Positions 24,604 to 32,907 of a stretch of DNA of 42,989 bases are shown here, piece by piece. The stretch is from Leptospiraceae bacterium. GTDB lineage: Bacteria > Spirochaetota > Leptospiria > Leptospirales > Leptonemataceae. The notes beneath the pieces were generated by a model, which saw only the letters and a list, made by a program, of their open reading frames with translations, was not told the origin of the DNA and ran no database searches. The translations under genes were made by a program, and so were the position numbers. The DNA lies in assembly GCA_026418015.1 (NCBI GenBank), contig JAOACE010000019.1:1-42989 (forward strand). Reading direction: 5' to 3'. The number at the start of each line of letters is the position of its first letter. Position 1 is the first letter of the stretch.

Positions 24604-25400
24604 AGATTGCTAATACCTAAAACATCGTTCATAGAATAGAGTCCTGGCTTTTGGTGTATTAACCACTTTGCAGCTACCAGTGCTCCTCTTGCAAAGATGT
24701 TTCTGGATGTTGCTTTATGAGTGATTTCGATTCGCTCTCCCTCGGAAAAAAAGTATACAGTATGTTCGCCTACTACATCTCCCCCTCGAATCGCGTGAAC
24801 ACCAATTTCTTTTTTAGGTCGTTCCCCAACAATTCCTTTTCTACCATAGATAACATCATTTTCTTTAAACCCATACATCTGTAAAACAATGTCTTTGAGT
24901 CGAACTGCTGTTCCCGATGGTGCATCCTTTTTTTTAGAATGATGGATTTCGGTAATTTCTACTTCGAATTCTCGTAGTAGTTTTGCAGCTTGTTGCACTA
25001 AAAAGAATAAAACGTTCACTCCTAACGACATATTCGGAGAAATCAAAACAGGAATCTTTTCTTTATATTGTTGAATCAGATCGAATTGTTCTTTTGTAAA
25101 ACCAGTCGTTCCAATTACTATGGATTTTTTGTAAAATTCACAAACTTTTAGGACTTCTGTTGTATTTTCTGGTTGAGTAAAATCGATTAAAACATCAACA
25201 TCTTTGATGGATTCTCTGTTAGATGTAAGAAAAACATTCATGGGTTTCTGATGAAGCAATATACCATAGTCTTGGTTTAAATCTTTATGTTGGGGATGCT
25301 CTAAGGCTAATACAACCTGAATTTCTTTATCTTCTAATGCTAATCCAGCAATCGTTTTTCCCATTCTTCCCAGTGCGCCAGAAATACCAATTCGAATCAT
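24600..25400 (-). CDS. dapB: 4-hydroxy-tetrahydrodipicolinate reductase
   Basis: 266 aa. Second step of the diaminopimelate/lysine branch, NAD(P)H-dependent. The N-terminal [15 protein letters not shown] is the dinucleotide-binding loop. [16 protein letters not shown] and [12 protein letters not shown] lead to the catalytic [18 protein letters not shown] with the His-His and Lys residues. The C-terminal [30 protein letters not shown] is complete. ATGA overlaps connect it to dapA upstream and cdaA downstream. Confidence 0.97.
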   Translation of the reverse strand: MIRIGISGALGRMGKTIAGLALEDKEIQVVLALEHPQHKDLNQDYGILLHQKPMNVFLTSNRESIKDVDVLIDFTQPENTTEVLKVCEFYKKSIVIGTTGFTKEQFDLIQQYKEKIPVLISPNMSLGVNVLFFLVQQAAKLLREFEVEITEIHHSKKKDAPSGTAVRLKDIVLQMYGFKENDVIYGRKGIVGERPKKEIGVHAIRGGDVVGEHTVYFFSEGERIEITHKATSRNIFARGALVAAKWLIHQKPGLYSMNDVLGISNL

Positions 25401-26281
25401 TCATCTACCCCCGTTTTTTCGATGACTTTTTTTAAACGTTCTACCTTTTCCGCGCTCATTTCGCATAAAGGTAATCTTAAAGTAGGTTCACACAAACCTA
25501 AAATTCCTGCTGCGGTTTTTACTGGGATTGGGTTTGTTTCCCAGAACATTGCATTCATAAAATCAAACAAACTATAAAAGATCTGATTTGCCTTCTCGAA
25601 ATCACCCGATAGATAATAATCCATCATCTTAACCATGCGTTTAGGATAGATATTCGATGCAACAGAAACAACGCCTTGTCCACCAATTCCCATCACTGCT
25701 GGCGTAATGTTATCATCTCCGGAAAGTATGGTTAACTTAAAGTTTGTGTATTTTAGAATCTTTGCCATTTGGTTTAAATCCCCCGATGCTTCTTTAACAG
25801 CCACAATGTTGGGTACTTCTGCTAAACGCACAAAGGTTTCTGGCTCAATATTTACAGCAGTCCTACCTTTTATGTTATACAAAACAACAGGCACCGAAGA
25901 GTTTTGAGCGATGGTTTTAAAGTGTCTATACAATCCTTCTTGGGTTGGTTTATTGTAATAAGGATTTACCAACATCACAGCATTAACACCTGCGTCACAA
26001 GCAGCTTTCGTCATCTCGATGGCTTCTTGGGTAGAATTGGAACCTGTTCCAGCAATTACAAGCGTACGTCCTCTTACAAATTCAACCGTTTTTTTTATGA
26101 GCTCTATGTGTTCTTGATGTGTCAATGTAGGAGATTCGCCCGTTGTGCCACAGGGAACTATCCCAGCAACCCCAGCCTCAATTTGCATTTCTATCAGTTT
26201 TTGATAAGCATCATAATCAATTTTACTTCCATCCTTGCTAAAAGGCGTTATAATAGCTGTAAATAAACCTTGAATTTTCAT
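25397..26281 (-). CDS. dapA: 4-hydroxy-tetrahydrodipicolinate synthase
   Basis: 294 aa TIM-barrel aldolase that condenses pyruvate with aspartate semialdehyde. Schiff-base Lys163 (VAVKEASGD), Tyr135 (LYNIKGRT), Thr46 (CGTTGES), Tyr109 and Arg140 are all present. The usual Pro after YN-x is Lys138, a small deviation next to the active site. AAGGT lies 6 bases before ATG 26281. It is separated by 65 bases from the membrane-protein gene upstream and is joined to dapB by ATGA. Diaminopimelate feeds peptidoglycan synthesis as well as lysine. Confidence 0.97.
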   Translation of the reverse strand: MKIQGLFTAIITPFSKDGSKIDYDAYQKLIEMQIEAGVAGIVPCGTTGESPTLTHQEHIELIKKTVEFVRGRTLVIAGTGSNSTQEAIEMTKAACDAGVNAVMLVNPYYNKPTQEGLYRHFKTIAQNSSVPVVLYNIKGRTAVNIEPETFVRLAEVPNIVAVKEASGDLNQMAKILKYTNFKLTILSGDDNITPAVMGIGGQGVVSVASNIYPKRMVKMMDYYLSGDFEKANQIFYSLFDFMNAMFWETNPIPVKTAAGILGLCEPTLRLPLCEMSAEKVERLKKVIEKTGVDE

Positions 26282-26346
26282 ATTGACCTTATCAAATATA
26301 AAAACGTTAATTACAAGTTTTTTTTGTTCAACTTAGAAAATTAATA

Positions 26347-26793
26347 TTAAAAGTATTTTATAAAATATTTCTGAATTATCTGATTTACAAAAGGATTGTC
26401 TTTAACAAACTGAATTAACCAAAACATCAGCGTTATAACAACAAAAATTTTGATAAAATCCAAAGCCTTTTTTTCTTTTGCAGAAAAAAAAGAATAGATC
26501 AAAATAATAGGCCAAAAAAAATACAAAAAAAAATCTATATAGTTAAAAATATTTAAAATTTCTTTTAATATTTTTTTTAAATATTCTAGATAATTTGCAG
26601 TAAGTTGATTCAATTCTTCGACTAAAAAAGGATAATGTAAAAGCACAAAAAATATAAATAAAAGTAGTAGAATGAACCTCCAAACAACGCTAAATCCAAA
26701 ATGAAAAAGATGTAAAATAGAAAAAATTCCCCATACAATTACAAATAAAAATAAAATACCGCGAAATTGTAATAAAAAACTACTTAATTCCAT
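26347..26793 (-). CDS. Small integral membrane protein, unknown
   Basis: 148 aa, very rich in Phe, Leu and Ile, with four likely transmembrane helices (about 8-29, 34-54, 86-103, 111-130) and a charged loop between helices two and three (about 60-80). No family is recognised. An AAAAGG ribosome binding site stands 4 bases before ATG 26793. The gene overlaps the pdxA stop by 10 bases, so it is translated with pdxA. Nothing indicates a substrate. Confidence 0.7.
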   Translation of the reverse strand: MELSSFLLQFRGILFLFVIVWGIFSILHLFHFGFSVVWRFILLLLFIFFVLLHYPFLVEELNQLTANYLEYLKKILKEILNIFNYIDFFLYFFWPIILIYSFFSAKEKKALDFIKIFVVITLMFWLIQFVKDNPFVNQIIQKYFIKYF

Positions 26794-27779
26794 AAACCTT
26801 TTAGGTGAATTTCTATGGCATTGTACATACTCTGGAAATCTGCTATTTCTTTAAAAGCAATATCAAAAGCTGTGCCGTGATCTGGACTTGTTCGCAAAAA
26901 GGGCAAACCAAACGTAAGATTAATCCCTTCTTTGCCGTTTAAGGTTTTAAAAGGAATTAAGCCTTGATCATGATAACAAGCAAAGATCAAATCGTAGTTT
27001 TGTAATCTATCTGGAATAAATAAAGAATCCGCAGAAATAGGACCATCGATGGGAATTCTATTGCGCTTTAATTTTTCTATAAAAGGTTTGATAAATTCAA
27101 TTTCTTCTTTGCCAATTAGTCCATTATCGCCTGCATGAGGATTTAAACCACAAAATGCCCAACGTTTTTTAAAAATATGTTTATTGTATAACGCTTTTAA
27201 TAATTTTATTAATTGAGGATCTTGTAATTTTTTGTATAGTTCCTTTGATACTTTTTTTATAGGTATATGTTCTGTTAGAGGAATGACAGAAAAATAATTC
27301 GAATACATAATCATCAGAACGTGGGTTTTAAATTCTTTTGCTAAAAAGCCCGTATGTCCAGAAAAGTTGGGTTGATTTTTTCCAATCCACTCTTTGGATA
27401 CTGGTGCTGTAACTAATCCTTTACAACCATAGAGTTTGATCAAATTTACTGCTTCTTTTAACGCCAGAAAGGCAAGCTTACCTGATTGTTGTGTAGGATA
27501 GGTATGATTATAAAGCCCCACCTGATAGATAAACAATAAATTCTTTTCTGGAATGGATAAATCTTTTAGAAGAAAAAATTCCTTTTCGCTCCATTTTTTG
27601 TTGTTAATTACATAGATTTGCCAGTCCATCAATTGAGTAAATAGCTTTTCGAGCTCTTCGCTCGAAGAATTAAAAATATAAAAAATCTTTAAATTTTGAT
27701 AATTCTTCCCTAGCTGATATAAAGACTTTCGAATGATTTCTGGTCCTATACCCGAAGGATCGCCACCAGTAATAAACAA
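26784..27779 (-). CDS. pdxA: 4-hydroxythreonine-4-phosphate dehydrogenase
   Basis: About 331 aa from the chosen start, like the 329 aa E. coli enzyme. It oxidises 4-phosphohydroxy-L-threonine in pyridoxal phosphate synthesis. Family motifs follow in order: GGDPSGIGPEII, GCKGLVTAPVSKEWI, FSGHTGFLA, CGLNPHAGDNGLIGKEE, GPISADSLF, CYHDQGLIPFKT and FLRTSPDHGTAFDIA. Metal-binding His residues are present. There is no ATG. The frame is open to a TTG at 27860 inside the bactofilin gene, but homology begins at Phe-Ile-Thr-Gly-Gly, so TTG 27779 is the most likely start; its ribosome binding site is weak (AAAAG). The start remains the least certain in this operon. Confidence 0.93.
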   Translation of the reverse strand: MFITGGDPSGIGPEIIRKSLYQLGKNYQNLKIFYIFNSSSEELEKLFTQLMDWQIYVINNKKWSEKEFFLLKDLSIPEKNLLFIYQVGLYNHTYPTQQSGKLAFLALKEAVNLIKLYGCKGLVTAPVSKEWIGKNQPNFSGHTGFLAKEFKTHVLMIMYSNYFSVIPLTEHIPIKKVSKELYKKLQDPQLIKLLKALYNKHIFKKRWAFCGLNPHAGDNGLIGKEEIEFIKPFIEKLKRNRIPIDGPISADSLFIPDRLQNYDLIFACYHDQGLIPFKTLNGKEGINLTFGLPFLRTSPDHGTAFDIAFKEIADFQSMYNAIEIHLKGLWN

Positions 27780-27798
27780 ATATTCTTTTAAGATTTTA

Positions 27799-28230
27799 TT
27801 AACCTGATTTTTTGCCAAATAACTTCTCTTCGGATAAATTGTCTTTATCGTATTCTGCAAAGATATAATCTTTCGCAGAATGTTTTAAATCATTGGATAT
27901 CATACAACGGCCTTCTAAAATCACACCATTTTGGATCACCAATTCCGGAGTAGTAATATCTCCTAAGATTCTTGCCGTAGGCATCAACATGACACGATTT
28001 TTAGCATAGATATTTCCAATGACAATTCCTTCTACAATGACGGTTGACGCAGTGATATTTGTCTTTACTTTACCTGTTGGACCGATATAAAGTTGATCAG
28101 CTTGTAAGGATTTTCCTTCGAATTTTCCATCTATCTTTAAGGAACCATTGATATAAAAACGACCGCTAAAATAGGAATTCTCTCCAATCGTGGAGTTTGT
28201 TACATCTACTGTTGGTTTTACAATTGCCAT
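27799..28230 (-). CDS. Bactofilin
   Basis: 143 aa polymer-forming cytoskeletal protein. The core (about 15-115) shows the right-handed beta-helix repeats of the family: NSTIGENSYFSGRFYINGSLKIDGKFEGKSL, then VIVEGIVIGNIYAKNRVMLMPTARILGDITTPELVIQNGVILEGRCMI. Bactofilins polymerise without nucleotide beneath the membrane and help place wall enzymes, shaping the cell body (helical pitch in Leptospira, as I recall). An AGAGGG site precedes ATG 28230. It follows the 269-aa protein by 27 bases and precedes pdxA. The N-terminus lacks a long hydrophobic segment. Confidence 0.93.
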   Translation of the reverse strand: MAIVKPTVDVTNSTIGENSYFSGRFYINGSLKIDGKFEGKSLQADQLYIGPTGKVKTNITASTVIVEGIVIGNIYAKNRVMLMPTARILGDITTPELVIQNGVILEGRCMISNDLKHSAKDYIFAEYDKDNLSEEKLFGKKSG

Positions 28231-28257
28231 ACTACCCTCTTTATGTGAAATTTTTCA

Positions 28258-29067
28258 TCAGAATTTTTTTTGTTTAAAATCTGGTAAATTGATTTTTTTT
28301 AAGATAAACTGAATTAAATCAACAAATTCTGTAAGAGCAGAACGAATCGAATAGCCATTAAGCCAGGTTGCTTCTTCGAACTGTGGATTAAAAGTAATTG
28401 TATCGTTTGGATTTTTGATGATAGAACCTCTTTTATCTAAATCTTGGAGTAACCTCACCAAAAAGTCTTTTAGCTTTTTTAAAAATTCATTGGTATTGAT
28501 TAAAAAAAGACGGATTTGTTTATTCTTCATTTTGTACAATTGATCACGAAAATCCGGTGATTCTGCTAATGCATAATCCTCGATTGTCTCTAACAAGGAT
28601 TTTAATTCTCTTTGTATTTCGTCAAACCCTAAACGTATCGATTGCCTTTCCTGAGAATGAGTAAAATCCAATTGAATATGTTGCTCTGTTAAAACCGGCC
28701 AGAATTCCCTTTGGATAATTTCTAACGCACTTGCAAGAAAATTAATCTCTGGATCATTACAATGAGGTGATGCTTTTTTTAAAGGTATTTTAACATCCCA
28801 AGATTGCTCAATGGTTTCTTCGGTTGTTTTACTTTGTGTTGGTACATCATAACTAAAGGTTTCTTGAAAGATCCTTTTTTCAAGTTGTTCGATGGTTTCT
28901 TTTAGAGGATCAAAATCTGGAACATAGCTTTGTAGTTTTTTTAAGTATTTATAGAGATCTTTCTTTACGCGTTCTACTTGTTCTTTATTAGGCGATGTTT
29001 TAATAATAAGTTGCATACTTTTAATAAATTTTATTAGTTTTGCAATTTCTTCTTTATTTGTATTCAT
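28258..29067 (-). CDS. Unknown helical protein next to bactofilin, 269 aa
   Basis: I do not recognise it. No signal or membrane helix. The N-terminal 75 residues are charged helix (KLIKFIKSMQLIIKTSPNKEQVERVKKDLYKYLKKLQSYV). Residues about 100-260 are a second helical domain with WDVKIPLKK, EIIQREFWPVLTEQHIQLDF, FDEIQRELKSLL and a C-terminal LNGYSIRSALTEFVDLIQFILKKI. AAGGTGG, overlapping the stop of the upstream gene, gives a strong ribosome binding site. Position between a 460-aa unknown (8-base gap) and bactofilin (27-base gap) suggests a cytoskeletal partner; that is inference from context. Confidence 0.75.
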   Translation of the reverse strand: MNTNKEEIAKLIKFIKSMQLIIKTSPNKEQVERVKKDLYKYLKKLQSYVPDFDPLKETIEQLEKRIFQETFSYDVPTQSKTTEETIEQSWDVKIPLKKASPHCNDPEINFLASALEIIQREFWPVLTEQHIQLDFTHSQERQSIRLGFDEIQRELKSLLETIEDYALAESPDFRDQLYKMKNKQIRLFLINTNEFLKKLKDFLVRLLQDLDKRGSIIKNPNDTITFNPQFEEATWLNGYSIRSALTEFVDLIQFILKKINLPDFKQKKF

Positions 29068-29075
29068 GTTCCACC

Positions 29076-30458
29076 TTATAAGTTAACAATATTAGATAAT
29101 TCGTTTTGTTTGATTTGTAAATATCTTTTATTCATAATATCGATATTGGGGAAGTCTTTGTATAAATGTTGCATCCTAAAAATCACTAAGGGATGTGGAT
29201 TGCCTTTATAAAGCTTTAAACTTATAAAAGGCTGGTATCTTTCGTAAAAAAGAGCAACAATTGCTTTAAAAAAAGGATCAAAGCCAGCATAGAACAAAAC
29301 CATTTTCCTATATTTATAAATTATATATAAAATTATCTCGAATAATTCCTTTTCTTGTAGAGTCTTCTTTTCGAAGTAGCTTTTTATGATATTTTCTCTT
29401 AACGATAGATTCTTCATAACTTCTTCTAAGATTTGCCAAATGTATTTTGTATCTACACTATAATCATTCAGTTTCTCTTGCCATTCTATACCTGTCAACA
29501 TTATTTCTTCGAAATAGGTATGTAAGATTTTATAGTAATCATACAAATTAAACTCAAAAATCAAATTTTTTATATATTCGTTTTTATGGTTAAGATCATC
29601 GATTTTAGGGTCTACAAAAAAATGTATCTTTTCGTAAGCTTCTTCTTTAGAATAAAAAATAAAATCTTTGTGGTGTAAGTATTTTAATGCTTGGTATTTA
29701 TGATGCCTAATAAAAATAATGCTAAATTTAAGACTCCAGCTATCGAAATACTCTTGGGAAAATCGAAATCCATCATTTTTTTTTGTCCACAAAAAAAACT
29801 GAAATGCAGTATAGATATTTCCAGAAACCAAAAAGTTGATCAAAAACCAATTGTTGAATAAAATCTTTCGGTAATCATCAAAGTGCTTCGACCACTCACT
29901 ATAAGAATGTTTGAGTTGATCGGAAAAATAGAGTTTTTCTTTTAGAACATCAAAATTCTTCTTAAAAAAAAGCAAAAATAATGTATCGCTATTAAACATA
30001 GAAACAATCATTTCGGAATAGAAATTTTCAAAAAAACTTTCGTACGTTTGGTAATCCTTCGATTCTTTTGATAAAAAATAGCTAACTAAAAATATAAAAG
30101 AATTTTTTAATCGTTTTTTATGATACTCAATAAAAATATTGAAGATTTTTCTGCTACATCCAAGAAACAAATAATACCTAACCATAGGAATGATGATATC
30201 TTGATGTTTAAAACTGTCTTCTAAGTGAAGGTAAAAAAAATCGAAAAATTCCTCTGCTTGTTTTAACTTTCCTTCGATAAATGCTAAAGAAAATGATGCA
30301 TAAGGTTTAAAAAATATACTGATATCTCGGTTTAAAATATAATCCATACTTTTAATAGGCGATGTAACGAGTAAGTCGAATAGTTCTTCGTCTAATCTTA
30401 AAAATGGTTTTAATTCTTTGTTGTAATTTTGATAAATTTCTAAAAAATTTTGTTCCAT
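29076..30458 (-). CDS. Unknown helical protein, 460 aa, first gene of the bactofilin-dap-cda run
   Basis: I do not recognise it. It is rich in Phe, Tyr, Lys and Ile and appears to be a continuous alpha-helical, TPR-like solenoid with repeats of the type HHKYQALKYLHHKDF and FFDFFYLHLEDSFKHQDIIIP. No signal peptide or transmembrane segment. There is no Shine-Dalgarno before ATG 30458, and a good promoter lies about 12 bases upstream, so the message may be nearly leaderless. It heads the minus-strand series leading to bactofilin, pdxA, dapAB and cdaA and is divergent from the lytic transglycosylase. Confidence 0.72.
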   Translation of the reverse strand: MEQNFLEIYQNYNKELKPFLRLDEELFDLLVTSPIKSMDYILNRDISIFFKPYASFSLAFIEGKLKQAEEFFDFFYLHLEDSFKHQDIIIPMVRYYLFLGCSRKIFNIFIEYHKKRLKNSFIFLVSYFLSKESKDYQTYESFFENFYSEMIVSMFNSDTLFLLFFKKNFDVLKEKLYFSDQLKHSYSEWSKHFDDYRKILFNNWFLINFLVSGNIYTAFQFFLWTKKNDGFRFSQEYFDSWSLKFSIIFIRHHKYQALKYLHHKDFIFYSKEEAYEKIHFFVDPKIDDLNHKNEYIKNLIFEFNLYDYYKILHTYFEEIMLTGIEWQEKLNDYSVDTKYIWQILEEVMKNLSLRENIIKSYFEKKTLQEKELFEIILYIIYKYRKMVLFYAGFDPFFKAIVALFYERYQPFISLKLYKGNPHPLVIFRMQHLYKDFPNIDIMNKRYLQIKQNELSNIVNL

Positions 30459-30469
30459 TATACATGAAC

Positions 30470-30498
30470 TATATATTTTCTTATTTTATAAATATCAA
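30470..30498 (-). promoter_or_regulatory. Promoter of the 460-aa gene and downstream operon
   Basis: On the minus strand TTGATA (30493-30498), 17 bases, then TATATA (30470-30475): 5/6 and 4/6 matches with ideal spacing. A start near 30463 would leave about 5 bases before the ATG. This is the best -35/-10 pair I found apart from htpG. Confidence 0.55.
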
Positions 30499-30515
30499 TT
30501 ACTTTTTATTTACGA

Positions 30516-32849
30516 ATGAAGGATAAAAAGTATTTGAAATATTTTTACGATATAACGATAAAAAAAGTGTGGTTTAAAAGATTTTTTATTTTGTTCGTAT
30601 TCCTTTATTTGAATCAAATACTATGGGCAATCGATACAGAACTTTTATATTATTTTCGTTCTTCTCAATGGAAAGAAATCATCAATTTTTTTAAAAAACA
30701 GAGTCCAAAAACAAAAGAGCATCATTTTGTCTTTGCAAAAGCCCTAGAAAAAGAAAAAAAATCCAACAATCAAAATGGCGAAGTAATTCGTCTATATCTT
30801 CTCTCCGCTGGCATTGATTGTAAAGATAATTTTACCACATGCCTTAATACTTATAAAAATGTAGAAGGAATTCTTAATAATCTATCGCTACTTAAAGCTC
30901 AAAATATTGCAAAAGAGCAAAACCAAACCTCTTTACAACTACAAATCTTGTTTAAAGCTGATTTTAACCAAAACGATGTTATTACAAGAGCTTTATTTCG
31001 CGAAATGACACAACTCGTTTATAATCATTTTGATAGCTTATCGCAAAATCAAAGAGATTATTTTTTTTATTTAATCGAAAATAGAAAGAATCTTCTGTCT
31101 CCTTTAAGTAGCTATTACATAGCAAAGTTATACGATAAGCTAAACCAAAAAGATAAATCGATTCAATTTTATTTTCAAGCTGCTTTAAGCACAACCTCCG
31201 AAAATACCTTAAACCTCATTGCAAACGAATTAAAAGATAACATTTCTTCTATTCCTTATAATTATTATCGAAATTTTACTGTCTTTTATCAAAGTGATCC
31301 ATTCAGAAAAGCGTTAAAGCAATTCAGCAATAGTAAAATTCTACAAACTACCAGCGATAAAACCATTTTTTACGATGGTAAATATTTTATTCAATTGAAA
31401 GATTGGCAGTCCCTTTATCAGTTAGCAAATGTTGGATACAGTTTTCTTTCTCAAAACCCCGAAATTTTAGAAAACTGGCTCCAAGATTGTTATAAACAAA
31501 AAGAATACGATACTATATTAAAAATCATCAACGTTTTTAAACATGTAAAATATTACCAAGAAAACCTTTGGAAAATCTATCTTTATACCCTTAAAGAATT
31601 TACAGAAAAAGATAACAAATATAAAGAAACCTACTTTAACGAAATCTTAGAATATTTAAATTACTTTCATTATGATATCGATGGATATGATCTTTTAATT
31701 GGATTTTTGATTGTACAAAAGAACCCCGATAACTTAGAAAAATTCACTTTCGAAGAAAAGAAATATTGGGAAGAAGCTTTTAAAAAAATTCCCCATCAAA
31801 CAGAAGCTGGAAGGTTTTTTTATTGGTTGTATTATTATTATAAATATTTTATAAAAAATTATGAACTTTCCAAAATAGTAGAAGAAAATTTTTATTATTA
31901 TGCTCCTGGTAGCTATTACATACAAGTTATTTGGGACGAAATAAAAAAAAATCCAAGAGACTTTAAATCGCATTGGAATCAAGTAAACTCTCTTACAGAT
32001 TATTACAAATGGATTGTTTACCATGGTTATAAAGACGAAGCATTGATGTTTTTAAGTACAAAAAGACTCAGCTATTTTTACAACCCAAAAGCATTAGAAC
32101 TCCAAAATGTGCTAACTTCTTCGAATATTTATATACCAGAAGAGATTATTTTTTTATTCCGATATGGAGAATACCAATTCGGTTTTGACTTATTTAAAGA
32201 ATATTATAAAAATCGTTCAACAAAAATTGATTATCTAAAATATTTAGTCATCGCTGGACAAAAAAGCGAAAATCGATTTATCGAAGTTCATTTTTTAAGA
32301 CAATTGATTCGAGCATTAAATATTCCCGAAGACCCTTTTACTCTACCCCCTTATCTTTTAAGTCGATTGTATCCAAGACCTTATAGAGAACTAGTAAAAA
32401 AATACGAAAAAGAATACAATATTTCCGAAGATGCCCTATATGCATTGATGCGACAAGAGAGTATGTTTCGAGAAGATGCAATAAGTCGTTCTGGTGCAAG
32501 GGGATTAATGCAAATTATGCCTAAAACAGGTGCCTGGCTTACATCGAAATTAAAAATCAATGATTACGATTTACTCCATCCAGAAACATCGATTCAATTA
32601 GGTGCTAAATTCTTTTCGGATTTATTGAAAAAATACAACAACGATTTTCGATGGGCAGCTGTTGCATACAACGGAGGACCAGGCAACTTAGAAAAATGGA
32701 AGAAAAAGTATTACCATAATGACTTTAATTATTTTTTGGAAATCCTGCCAGTAAAAGAAAGCAGGAATTATTGCAGAAAAACCTACCAGAATTATCTACA
32801 CTATAAAATATCGAGAATTTTGTATGATGAAGGTATTAGAAGTTTTTAA
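30516..32849 (+). CDS. slt: Soluble lytic murein transglycosylase (Slt-type)
   Basis: 777 aa. A signal/anchor segment (about 22-38, ending ILWA) exports it. The long central part (about 40-620) is helical, like the U-shaped superhelix of Slt70 but larger. The C-terminal SLT domain starts around 628: EDALYALMRQESMFREDAISRSGARGLMQIMP with catalytic Glu648, then WAAVAYNGGPGNLEKWKK and ESRNYCRKTYQNYLHYK. It cleaves the MurNAc-GlcNAc bond to form 1,6-anhydro ends during wall turnover. No Shine-Dalgarno is obvious before ATG 30516. It is divergent from the bactofilin/dap operon, so wall synthesis and turnover genes sit back to back. MBOAT follows after 58 bases. Confidence 0.92.
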   Translation: MKDKKYLKYFYDITIKKVWFKRFFILFVFLYLNQILWAIDTELLYYFRSSQWKEIINFFKKQSPKTKEHHFVFAKALEKEKKSNNQNGEVIRLYLLSAGIDCKDNFTTCLNTYKNVEGILNNLSLLKAQNIAKEQNQTSLQLQILFKADFNQNDVITRALFREMTQLVYNHFDSLSQNQRDYFFYLIENRKNLLSPLSSYYIAKLYDKLNQKDKSIQFYFQAALSTTSENTLNLIANELKDNISSIPYNYYRNFTVFYQSDPFRKALKQFSNSKILQTTSDKTIFYDGKYFIQLKDWQSLYQLANVGYSFLSQNPEILENWLQDCYKQKEYDTILKIINVFKHVKYYQENLWKIYLYTLKEFTEKDNKYKETYFNEILEYLNYFHYDIDGYDLLIGFLIVQKNPDNLEKFTFEEKKYWEEAFKKIPHQTEAGRFFYWLYYYYKYFIKNYELSKIVEENFYYYAPGSYYIQVIWDEIKKNPRDFKSHWNQVNSLTDYYKWIVYHGYKDEALMFLSTKRLSYFYNPKALELQNVLTSSNIYIPEEIIFLFRYGEYQFGFDLFKEYYKNRSTKIDYLKYLVIAGQKSENRFIEVHFLRQLIRALNIPEDPFTLPPYLLSRLYPRPYRELVKKYEKEYNISEDALYALMRQESMFREDAISRSGARGLMQIMPKTGAWLTSKLKINDYDLLHPETSIQLGAKFFSDLLKKYNNDFRWAAVAYNGGPGNLEKWKKKYYHNDFNYFLEILPVKESRNYCRKTYQNYLHYKISRILYDEGIRSF

Positions 32850-32907
32850 AGAAAAATCAATTGACCCAATGGTTTAACAGAAATTTTTAGAATTCAATTC
32901 TATAAAT

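Noticed and set aside
32889-32901. Palindrome AGAATT-C-AATTCT before the MBOAT gene as an operator
   Set aside because: Short, A/T-rich, and without matching sites elsewhere in the window; mentioned only in the MBOAT entry.
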